Shown here: one piece after another, positions 7,603-14,464 of the stretch | Layout of the letters: each line of letters begins with the position of its first letter | Numbering within the stretch: the first letter of the stretch is position 1 | NCBI GenBank assembly: GCA_035528275.1 | Contig: DATKYV010000211.1 | Span: 1-19,198, forward strand | Direction of reading: 5' to 3' | DNA from: DATKYV01 sp035528275 | GTDB taxonomy: Bacteria; Acidobacteriota; Terriglobia; UBA7540 | Length of the DNA: 19,198 bases | Made by a program: the position numbers and the translations under genes | Notes under the pieces: generated by a model | Told to the model about the DNA's origin: nothing | Database searches by the model: none | Seen by the model: the letters and a program-made list of their open reading frames with translations, nothing else

Positions 7603-8865
7603 CTACAAAGTCCGCTCGCGAGTCTCGGGGGTTTCGGGAGCCTTGGCGATGACCACAATGCCGGTCTCGGAAATCTGATACTTCTTCTGGCGGTCGGCCT
7701 CCAGGTCGTATCCCACGGTTTGTCCGGCCTCGATCTGCACGTTCTTATCGATGATTGCGCGTCGAACGCGCGCCCCGGGACCGATATAGACATTATCCAT
7801 CACCACCGACTCGCGCACCTCCGACCCCGCGTCCAGGAACACATTGCGGCCCAGCACGGAGTCCTTGACGTAGCCGCCCGCCAGCACGCACCCTGCCGAG
7901 ACCACGGATTGGACCGCCTCACCGCGGCATCCGGTGTCGTCGAAAACAAACTTTGCCGGCGGGTCATTGTAGTTGGCCGTCATGATCGGCCACTTCCAGT
8001 TGTAGAGGTTGAGCTGCGGCTGGACGTTCTTCAAGTCGAGATTCGCATCGAAAAACGCTTCGATGCTCCCCACATCGCGCCAGTAGGCTCCCTCGTCGAT
8101 CACTCTGCCGCCCGGAATGCGGTTCTTGGAGAAGTCGTAAGTGTAGCCCACGCCGGCGCGGGTCAGGGCGGGAACGATATCCCGCCCGAAATCATGGTCG
8201 GTGTCCGGAGTCGCCGATGCCTCGCGCAATGCCTCAATCAGTGTTTTGGTTTCGAACACGTAGTTGCCCATGGAGGCCAGTGTCAAATCCGGATTATCGG
8301 GCATGGGGGGAGGGTCGGCGGGTTTCTCGACAAAAGCCTTGATCTTGCCCTGCGCGTCCACATCCATGATGCCGAAGGCGGAGCCCTCCGGGCGAGGAAC
8401 GGGGAGGCAGGCCACCGTCGCCTTGGCTCCCACGTCCATGTGAAATTCCACCATCTGGCGGATGTTCATCTTGTAGATGTGGTCGGCGCCAAAGACCACC
8501 ACGGCCTGCGGGTTCGACTGGCGAATAAGGTTGATGTTCTGGTAGACGGCGTCGGCAGTGCCCCGATACCAGTTCGAGCCTAGCTGCATTTGCGCGGGGA
8601 CGACGCTGATGAACCGTCCCCGACCGGATACCCGGTGCAACCAGCCGCGGTGGATGTGCTCCAGGACGGGCTGAGCTTTGTACTGTGTCAGAACGTAGAT
8701 GGCGTCGATGCCCGAGTGGACAAGATTGCTGAGGACGAAATCAATGATGCGGTAGCGCCCGCCAAACGGAACCGCTGGCTTGGCGCGGTGGCGCGTCAGC
8801 GGCTGGAGACGGTCTCCACGGCCACCTGCCAAAACAAAGGCGAGAATGCGGGTCGGTGTGACCAT
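7603..8865 (-). CDS. glgC: Glucose-1-phosphate adenylyltransferase (ADP-glucose pyrophosphorylase)
   Basis: This 420-residue enzyme makes ADP-glucose from ATP and glucose-1-phosphate, the first committed step of bacterial glycogen (and often trehalose) synthesis; E. coli GlgC has 431 residues. The nucleotidyltransferase signature LAGGRGDRLQPLT is at 12-24, followed by RAKPAVPFGGRYRIIDF. GADHIYKMN and FVEKP are present, as are GNYVF, DFGRDIVPAL and YWRDVGS. The C-terminal left-handed beta-helix hexapeptide region (for example GCVLAGGYVKDSVLG) is intact. I chose the ATG at 8865, which puts the Rossmann-like first strand at the usual distance; a TTG at 8916 would add 17 unrelated residues. It follows the unrecognised zinc-ribbon/PH-like pair after 113 bp and is the last protein gene before the 16S promoter. 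Confidence 0.96.
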   Translation of the reverse strand: MVTPTRILAFVLAGGRGDRLQPLTRHRAKPAVPFGGRYRIIDFVLSNLVHSGIDAIYVLTQYKAQPVLEHIHRGWLHRVSGRGRFISVVPAQMQLGSNWYRGTADAVYQNINLIRQSNPQAVVVFGADHIYKMNIRQMVEFHMDVGAKATVACLPVPRPEGSAFGIMDVDAQGKIKAFVEKPADPPPMPDNPDLTLASMGNYVFETKTLIEALREASATPDTDHDFGRDIVPALTRAGVGYTYDFSKNRIPGGRVIDEGAYWRDVGSIEAFFDANLDLKNVQPQLNLYNWKWPIMTANYNDPPAKFVFDDTGCRGEAVQSVVSAGCVLAGGYVKDSVLGRNVFLDAGSEVRESVVMDNVYIGPGARVRRAIIDKNVQIEAGQTVGYDLEADRQKKYQISETGIVVIAKAPETPETRERTL

Positions 8866-8978
8866 GAGGGCTTTTCTCGACAAAAACTGCCATGTGCAAG
8901 GGGCTGGCGATTCCAAAAGCTACAGGCTGAGAATGTTAGCAGCCCGCCGCCGTGAGGTCAAACCGAGGCTCGCCGCCA

Positions 8979-10367
8979 TCAGCTTTGTGCTTGGAGGAGA
9001 AATTCCTGCACCTGTTTATGCCAAGCCTGGTGAGAAGTGTGGATGGCGCGGCCGACGAAAGCGGCGCGCAGGCGGCGCAGCTCGGGAATTTTTCGACAGG
9101 CGATAGCGTAGCGGCGGTAACGCGGTTCGATCTGCAAAGCCTCGTCCGACAGGTAAATCGGCTCGCGGCGAAAATTAAGCAGGACAATCGCGCGATTGAG
9201 TTGCTGAAGAGCCGCGTCGGCCGACATGGAACCCTCCGCCGCGTCCGCCAATTTACCGGACCGTTGGGACGGAACCAGGCGGAAAAAATACGTGGCCCGA
9301 CCGGACTTCGAGGTCGTTTCCCAGGCCACGAGGTCACTCGGGCACTGAGCTGCGGGCTTCGTGGCGAGCGGGAAGAAGAACCAGTGGAGGATCGGTTCTC
9401 TCTCCTCCGCGCGAGCAGCCCCCTGGTCCGCCCCCTCCGAGGGTGGTTGCGATTCGCGCCCCGGGTCCTCCTCGTCTTCGGGTGTCGTTTCCCGGACCAC
9501 CTCTCTCACCTCTGGAACCGCGCTCTCTTCCTCCTTGCGAATGAACTTGAAGCCCGTGTAGAGCTGCCCCAACGGGGTGTAGCCCAACAAAGTCTCGAAG
9601 TAAGGCCGCAGCTTTTCATCCACAATCTCTTTCATGATCGCCTGTTCGATTTTTGGATAAATCGCTTTGAGCCTCCCGAGCGGCGCTACCTGCCCCTCCT
9701 TCATGATCCGCGCGACCTGCTGAAACTGATCAGGGTCGAGAAAGGGGAAAAGGCGGCTGAGGGCCTGGGCGCTCTTTTCGGCCAAGCACGACATGGCGTC
9801 CAAAAGCGCATCGCGAAACTCGTGCGTGCGCTTGGCGAGCTTCGTGACCGTCAAGCGCTCCCCAGCGGATTCCAACGTCACAGCGTAGTTATTCTCGTCG
9901 AAGTGGACCGTGTCGATCTCCGCAAGCCGCCATTGGAAGCCTGCCGCCCGCAATGGCAACACGGCGAGGTTGGATTTATACAAGCGAAATTCCGCATCGC
10001 CGACAAAAGGCTCACGGGATGATTCGAGCCGGGCGAATCCGTCAAAGCGCGTGGTTTCCTCCAGATCCTCGAGGAGCAGGCACTGGACGAGCCGCTTCCG
10101 ATACGCTTCCAGCAGATCGTGGCGCAGATTCTGAAATGCCTTGCCGAAATGGCTAAGCAGGATTTTCTTGCCCGTGTAGAGCGCCAGGGTCAACTCGAAG
10201 TCAGCCGGCGAAAACATGTCAATGTCGCCGAGGTCGAACGCCAGGGGTGACCCGGTGCCGGGTAACAGCTTAAAGGTCTCGGCCTCGAAGGCTATCTGAC
10301 AGGCTCCACTTTCGGCGACACTGCCGTCGGGATTCAGATATCGGAATCTGCCTGAAAGGAAGGGCAT
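8979..10367 (-). CDS. Uncharacterised protein with two PH-like N-terminal repeats
   Basis: I do not recognise this 462-residue protein by name. Two N-terminal segments, about 20-100 and 115-195, look homologous to each other. Each has strand-rich sequence with an LP turn (LLPGTG, VLPLRA), then a strand pair around an invariant-looking D-I (FDLGDID, WRLAEID), then a terminal helix (FQNLRHDLLEAY, EFRDALLDAM). That layout resembles a pleckstrin-homology-type fold. A helical segment follows (about 195-275), then an acidic, proline-rich linker, then a C-terminal domain beginning ILHWFFFPL. No signal peptide or membrane segment is visible. The ATG at 10367 is 5 bp after the stop of the zinc-ribbon gene, so the two are surely cotranscribed and probably cooperate. 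Function unknown. Confidence 0.75.
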   Translation of the reverse strand: MPFLSGRFRYLNPDGSVAESGACQIAFEAETFKLLPGTGSPLAFDLGDIDMFSPADFELTLALYTGKKILLSHFGKAFQNLRHDLLEAYRKRLVQCLLLEDLEETTRFDGFARLESSREPFVGDAEFRLYKSNLAVLPLRAAGFQWRLAEIDTVHFDENNYAVTLESAGERLTVTKLAKRTHEFRDALLDAMSCLAEKSAQALSRLFPFLDPDQFQQVARIMKEGQVAPLGRLKAIYPKIEQAIMKEIVDEKLRPYFETLLGYTPLGQLYTGFKFIRKEEESAVPEVREVVRETTPEDEEDPGRESQPPSEGADQGAARAEEREPILHWFFFPLATKPAAQCPSDLVAWETTSKSGRATYFFRLVPSQRSGKLADAAEGSMSADAALQQLNRAIVLLNFRREPIYLSDEALQIEPRYRRYAIACRKIPELRRLRAAFVGRAIHTSHQAWHKQVQEFLLQAQS

Positions 10368-10372
10368 GGAGG

Positions 10373-11005
10373 CTAGACCACTCTCTGGCCGCACTCCGGG
10401 CAAAACTTCGACCCGGCCTCAAACTGGGTCCCACAGCGAGGGCACTCGTTTTTCGGGCGCAAGGGTTTGCCGCACTCCGCGCAGAACTTGCTGCCTTGTG
10501 TCCGCGCCCCGCAATGGGGGCAAAGAGCCGCAGCTTCCGACGTGACGTCAATATCCCTGGTGAGATCCTGTGCGGTAACCTTTTGCTTGAGCTGGTCGAC
10601 CGTGGCCTGGGCCTGGGCGGCCGCCAATTCCGTCTCGACGCTCGGCGCGCAGGCATAACAAAGGCCTCGTTTCTCGTTCCAACACAGATTCCGGCAGGCC
10701 CATCGCGCGCACTTCGGACACTGACGGAAATTGGGCTTGGCTTCTTCGACGGCCTCACGAAACGCGCGATCGTGTCCAGGACCTGCAATGGCGCGTTGGA
10801 TCTCATACGTGCCTGAACCGGCGCGGCCCAGCACACCGCCGAAAATATTACCCGCCGCGCGCAAAGCGCCCGCCGCCAAGCCGGTCACTGAAGCCTTGAA
10901 TTCGGACATGAATCCGTTGCCGCAGCGGTCACAGAAGAACTCAAACTGGTACCCTTTGTCGGTCGAATGGTCGGTATGGTTTTTGGTGAATTGAATAAGC
11001 GCCAT
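10373..11005 (-). CDS. Multi-zinc-ribbon protein of unknown function
   Basis: A 210-residue cytosolic-looking protein rich in paired cysteines. An N-terminal pair CDRC (25-28) is followed by a Gly/Ala-rich, possibly membrane-associating stretch (about 38-66). A cysteine-rich middle follows (CPKC 96-99, C104, C108, CYAC 116-119), then a short helical, probably coiled-coil segment (about 123-150). The C terminus carries two zinc ribbons: CPHC 162-165 with CAEC 175-178, and CPRC 188-191 with CPEC 202-205. The ATG at 11005 is set by GGAGAG seven bases upstream. It sits 95 bp after the dehydrogenase gene and 5 bp before the PH-like repeat gene. Zinc ribbons of this kind often mediate protein or nucleic-acid contacts; the role here is unknown. 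Confidence 0.82.
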   Translation of the reverse strand: MALIQFTKNHTDHSTDKGYQFEFFCDRCGNGFMSEFKASVTGLAAGALRAAGNIFGGVLGRAGSGTYEIQRAIAGPGHDRAFREAVEEAKPNFRQCPKCARWACRNLCWNEKRGLCYACAPSVETELAAAQAQATVDQLKQKVTAQDLTRDIDVTSEAAALCPHCGARTQGSKFCAECGKPLRPKNECPRCGTQFEAGSKFCPECGQRVV

Positions 11006-11100
11006 GCTGGTCTCTCCGATACCACCCTCTATGTCGTGCCAAACAGCCGGGGATTCTAGTCCACATGGGCCTGGCATTCAACTCATCGGCAAGGGCGCAC

Positions 11101-12135
11101 TCAGCCGATCATCTGGGGGTTCAGGACAACCTTCGTCGCCGTGCCGTCTTGGGTGACGCGAAAAGCTTCTTCAAACCTGTGGAGAGGAAATTCGTGAGAG
11201 ATGAGTTCTTCGGTCCGGACCTCCCCTTCTCGAAGGAGACGAACACATCGTTCCCAGGACGTCCAGACGTAGCCGTAGGTGCCGATAAACCGCAGCTCCT
11301 TCATCATGACCTTGTTAAGGTCCGTCTGGATCGGCCCCGGGTAAACGCCGATTTGGACGACAGTCCCCTCCTTCCGAACCGCCTCCCAGCAGAGGTTGAG
11401 CGACTCCATGGCGCCCGCGCACTCGAAAACCAGATCGGCGCCTTCCGGCCGCTCACGCCGGATGATTTCGAGAAGGTCTTGGCGTGAACCGTTAACGATG
11501 AGGTCGGCCCCCAGGTCGCGAGCCAGCGCCAAACGTCGCCCGTCCTTTTCGATCCCGGCTACGATCACCGTCGCGCCTTCCAGCTTGGCAATCTGCATCG
11601 TCAGCAAGCCCACGCAGCCCGGACCAGAGACGAGGACGAGGTCTCCGGCGTGGACTGTGTTGCGATTAATGACCGCGCGGACCGCCACCGCCAGCGGCTC
11701 GCCGAGCGCCGCTTGGCGAAAGGAAACGTTTTCCGGAAGGAGGTGGCATCGCTCGGCAGCAATACAGAGGTAATCCGCAAAAGCGCCGTCAATCATATAG
11801 CCAGCCGAGACTCGTTCCGAGCACATGAACGGATTCCCGGCCCGGCAGTGATAGCAATTCCCGCAGGTCTCGGCAGGGTTGGAGGAGACGACGCGATCTC
11901 CCGGCTTGAAATTCTTCACACGCGCACCGATCTCAACAACAGTCCCACAGAACTCGTGACCCAAGACGACGGGCGGACGGCACGGCCAGCGCCCCTTGAT
12001 GATGGGAATGTCGGTGCCGCAGATTCCCGCCGCGGCGATCTTGAGCTTGACTTGCTCGGGTTCCGGCGAAGGCTCAGGCCAGTCCTTCAGCTCCAAATCG
12101 CCTTCCTTCAGTCCGGTCTTGACGAGAGCTTTCAC
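11101..12135 (-). CDS. Zinc-dependent medium-chain dehydrogenase (sorbitol/polyol dehydrogenase-like)
   Basis: A 344-residue medium-chain dehydrogenase/reductase that probably oxidises a polyol or secondary alcohol with NAD(P). The catalytic zinc ligands Cys39 (GICGTD), His60 and Glu61 (GHE) are present, as are the four structural-zinc cysteines at 91, 94, 97 and 105. The nucleotide loop is GPGCVG (171-176), and Glu146 lies in the GEPLAV motif. The start is GTG at 12135, preceded by AGAGGAG (12147-12141); an ATG five bases upstream is out of frame. The gene follows the transketolase subunits by 39 bp, so it likely belongs to the same carbohydrate-catabolic operon, feeding a ketose into pentose-phosphate chemistry. 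Sorbitol, xylitol or threonine dehydrogenase subtypes cannot be separated here. Confidence 0.9.
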   Translation of the reverse strand: MKALVKTGLKEGDLELKDWPEPSPEPEQVKLKIAAAGICGTDIPIIKGRWPCRPPVVLGHEFCGTVVEIGARVKNFKPGDRVVSSNPAETCGNCYHCRAGNPFMCSERVSAGYMIDGAFADYLCIAAERCHLLPENVSFRQAALGEPLAVAVRAVINRNTVHAGDLVLVSGPGCVGLLTMQIAKLEGATVIVAGIEKDGRRLALARDLGADLIVNGSRQDLLEIIRRERPEGADLVFECAGAMESLNLCWEAVRKEGTVVQIGVYPGPIQTDLNKVMMKELRFIGTYGYVWTSWERCVRLLREGEVRTEELISHEFPLHRFEEAFRVTQDGTATKVVLNPQMIG

Positions 12136-12174
12136 GGCATCTCCTCTGTTTGCCCGCAGCCACCCACCATTGAA

Positions 12175-13133
12175 CTACGAGCGGCCCGACGGTTTGGGCG
12201 CTTTCAACACTTCGCGAGCCATGGCGACGATCTGCCGGGCATCCAGCCCATAGTGAGAGAGCAATTTCTGATAATCCCGGCCCGAGCTCGCGAAGCGATC
12301 CCGCAAGCCGACTCTCTTCACGATCGTAGGGCATGTATCGGCCACCACCTCACAAACCGCGCCTCCCAGACCACCGATGACGTTGTGGTCCTCCGCCGTC
12401 ACGATGCCGCCTGTCTGCTCGGCCGCCAAGCGAATCTCTTCGATGTCAATCGGTTTGATCGTGTGGCAATCCAGCACTCTCGCCTGGATTCCATCTTTCG
12501 CAAGGCTCTCCGCCGCAAGCAGGGCCTCCTCCACCATGTTGCCGGTGGCGATGATCGTCAAGTCGTTTCCGTCCCTCAAGCGAATCATCTTCCCGATCTG
12601 GAATGGAGCCGATTCGGAGTGAATGACCTTCGCCACCTGCCGCCCGAGTCTCATGTAGACCGGGCCGACGTACTCCGCGATAGCGAGGGTGGCCTTCCGG
12701 GTGGTCACCGGATCGGAAGGCGAGAGGACGGTCAAGTTGGCCATGGCGCGCATGATCGCGAGATCCTCCACCGCCTGGTGCGTGACGCCGTCTCCCGCGA
12801 TCTCCACGCCGGCGTTGGTGGCGACGACTTGACGTTCAACTTCGGATAGCAGATTGAAGTGCGCACGCCCTCGCAAGCTCGCATGCTGGCGAAGATGCAA
12901 AAGGTGCTCACGAAGGGAATCAAGCCGGTGGTGGAAGCTCCGGCCGCCATGCAAACCATGTTCAATTCCGCGACACCCATGTTGAAGAAGCGTTCCGGAA
13001 ATCGATCGCCGAATCTGTAAGTGTTCGTCGACTTGGCGATGTCGGCATCGAAGACGATGACCCGGGGATTCGCTTCCCCCAGTTGCACCAGGGTCTTTCC
13101 ATACATGACCCGGTTGGGCTGCGCTTCGATCAT
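12175..13133 (-). pseudogene. Transketolase C-terminal subunit, frameshifted
   Basis: This encodes the pyrimidine-binding and C-terminal part of a split transketolase, but in two frames. Codons from the ATG at 13133 run through the expected sequence to ICYPKLNVK, ending at 12828. The family sequence then continues one frame over as VVATNAG (first V codon at 12828-12826) to the stop at 12175. Inserting one base after 12828 gives K-I/V-V-A-T-N-A-G, the usual motif, and a protein of about 319 residues, the expected length. It therefore looks like one gene with a single-base deletion. Either a sequencing error or a real mutation could explain it. The ATG overlaps the N-subunit stop in ATGA. If it is real, transketolase made from these two subunits would be non-functional. 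Confidence 0.85.
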
Positions 13134-13972
13134 CCCTGCACTCCCCGGCTCAGTTCCGCGAGATACCGCTCGGCTTCTTCCTCGGTCATCGGCTTGGCCA
13201 GGCTATGCCATTCTGGATTCCCTTCCTGAGAAGGCACTCCTTTTCCTTTGACCGTCTGGGCAACCACGACGTGGGGCCGGCCTTCTTGGGCCATGCATTT
13301 CTGAATAGCGTCGTGGATTTCCTGGAAGTCATGCCCATTGATCGCAAAAACCTCCCAGCCGAACGCCTTCCACTTCTCCGCGATGGGGTTGGGATTCATG
13401 ATCTCAGCGGTGGCGCCGTCCGTTTGCAGGTGGTTGTCGTCAATCAGGGCGATCAAGTTGTCGAGACGATAGTGGCTGGCAGCCATCGCCGCCTCCCAAA
13501 CAACTCCTTCCTGGAGTTCTCCGTCGCTGAGTATCACGTAGACCCTGAAGTTTTTCTTCCGCACTCTGGCGCCGAGGGCGATTCCCGCAGCGGCGGAGAA
13601 GCCCTGCCCCAGGGAGCCTGAGGTCATGTCAACACCCATGGTCTTCCTCATGTCCGGATGACCCTGCAAGGCGCTCTCGACATCGCGAAGGGTCCACAAG
13701 ACGTCTCGCGGGAAATATCCCCTATTCGCCAGAGCCACATAAAGCGCCGGGGCGCAATGGCCCTTGGAAAGCACGAAGCGGTCGCGGTCCTCCCATTCCG
13801 GGTTCGCGGGATCGATCCGCATCTGGTGCCAGTAGAGATACGCGACCATGTCGATTGCCGACAGGGACCCTCCCGGATGTCCGCTTCCGGACTTGGCAAG
13901 CATCCGGATGATGTCACAACGCAACTCGCGGGCCGTTTCCTGGAGCTTCGCTGGATCGAAATCCCTGTTCAA
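13130..13972 (-). CDS. Transketolase N-terminal subunit
   Basis: This 280-residue protein is the thiamine-diphosphate-binding half of a split transketolase, which transfers two-carbon ketol units between sugar phosphates. SGHPGGSLSA (30-39) carries the catalytic-region histidine, KGHCAPALY (70-78) is conserved, and the TPP/Mg motif is SDGELQEG (149-156) with DDN (178-180). TSGSLGQG is also intact. The TTG start at 13972 is preceded by AAGGG; no ATG lies nearby upstream in frame. Its TGA overlaps the C-subunit ATG (13130-13133), showing that the two halves are coupled. The gene opens a minus-strand run that continues with the C subunit and the polyol-type dehydrogenase. Confidence 0.93.
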   Translation of the reverse strand: MNRDFDPAKLQETARELRCDIIRMLAKSGSGHPGGSLSAIDMVAYLYWHQMRIDPANPEWEDRDRFVLSKGHCAPALYVALANRGYFPRDVLWTLRDVESALQGHPDMRKTMGVDMTSGSLGQGFSAAAGIALGARVRKKNFRVYVILSDGELQEGVVWEAAMAASHYRLDNLIALIDDNHLQTDGATAEIMNPNPIAEKWKAFGWEVFAINGHDFQEIHDAIQKCMAQEGRPHVVVAQTVKGKGVPSQEGNPEWHSLAKPMTEEEAERYLAELSRGVQG

Positions 13973-14142
13973 TACCTTGCCCTTTCCTGTCTAGCTCCGG
14001 TCCGGCCTATCCATAACACAGCTGCGATTTTCGGGACTAGCAGATCCCTTGAGGGCGTTCGACCTAGCCGGCGGCGGCAACTTGAATCCCACTATTCCGG
14101 CCTCAAGAATGCGAGAACCCCATTTCCCCAGGGAGTCTCTCC

Positions 14143-14245
14143 TATAGCACCGCCCTCAAGGGCGGTCAACGGAATCCGCGCGGCCGCGCTGTAGCGCCCA
14201 CCTTCAGGCGGGCACCGCGGAGTAGCGCCGGCGGGCCCACCGCCG
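14143..14245. repeat. Cluster of three TAGC-flanked palindromic hairpins
   Basis: Three elements of the same form as those at 5468-5525. TATAGC then ACCGCCCT/AGGGCGGT (14149-14166) has an 8-bp stem and a CA loop. GTAGC then GCCCACCT/AGGCGGGC (14196-14213) has one A-C mismatch that is a G-U pair on the other strand. TAGCGC then CGGCGG/CCGCCG (14229-14245) has a 5-nt loop. The flank is conserved and the stems differ. Here they are read on the plus strand, opposite to the rRNA trailer pair. Confidence 0.6.
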
Positions 14246-14255
14246 TCGCCGCGCA

Positions 14256-14284
14256 TTGCGACCGTAGAAACGTTCCGGTAAAAC
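14256..14284 (+). promoter_or_regulatory. Possible promoter for the M28 peptidase gene
   Basis: TTGCGA (14256-14261) and TAAAAC (14279-14284) have a 17-bp spacing. Matches to the sigma70 consensus are moderate, and the site is about 180 bp before the start codon. This is a tentative call. Confidence 0.3.
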
Positions 14285-14417
14285 ATCCCCCTCTGCGACG
14301 GCACGCCGGGCCAACCCGACGTTCGATTCCCCCGCCAGCGTATACCATCTGACATACAATCCCGGCTGATCTTGCGAAGCCCCATCGCCGGAGAAGAGTG
14401 ATCAGAAATTGAATCGC

Positions 14418-14443
14418 ACACTTCCCGGTAAGCCGGGATGTGT
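14418..14443. repeat. TTCCCGG-TAAG-CCGGGA hairpin with paired flanks
   Basis: The core TCCCGG/CCGGGA with a TAAG loop is extended by ACAC/GTGT across one T-T mismatch. It is the second copy of the core found at 5595-5612, with different but still paired outer arms. It ends 21 bp before the M28 peptidase start codon, in the leader of that mRNA. Confidence 0.55.
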
Positions 14444-14464
14444 ATGGCCCCCGGCGGAGCCAGA

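Larger units (their letters stand above)
13973..14464. other. Intergenic region between transketolase and M28 peptidase genes
   Basis: A 492-bp gap between divergent genes. It contains no coding region that I can support. It holds three TAGC-flanked hairpins (14143-14245), a possible rightward promoter (14256-14284), the TTCCCGG hairpin (14418-14443), and the GGCGGAG ribosome-binding site (14452-14458) of the peptidase gene. A leftward promoter for the transketolase operon must lie in 13973-14140 but no clear -35/-10 pair is visible there. Confidence 0.5.

Noticed and set aside
7486..8583. Plus-strand open frame of 365 codons
   Set aside because: It is the antisense shadow of glgC, whose minus-strand translation has all family motifs; it also begins within the rRNA promoter region.
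8952..10022. Plus-strand open frame of 356 codons
   Set aside because: It is opposite the PH-like repeat gene. The minus frame has an internal domain repeat, a coherent start 5 bp after the zinc-ribbon gene and no low-complexity arginine/leucine bias.
11650..12849. Plus-strand open frame of 399 codons
   Set aside because: It runs antisense across the dehydrogenase and the transketolase C subunit, spanning their boundary. Its product has no recognisable motif.
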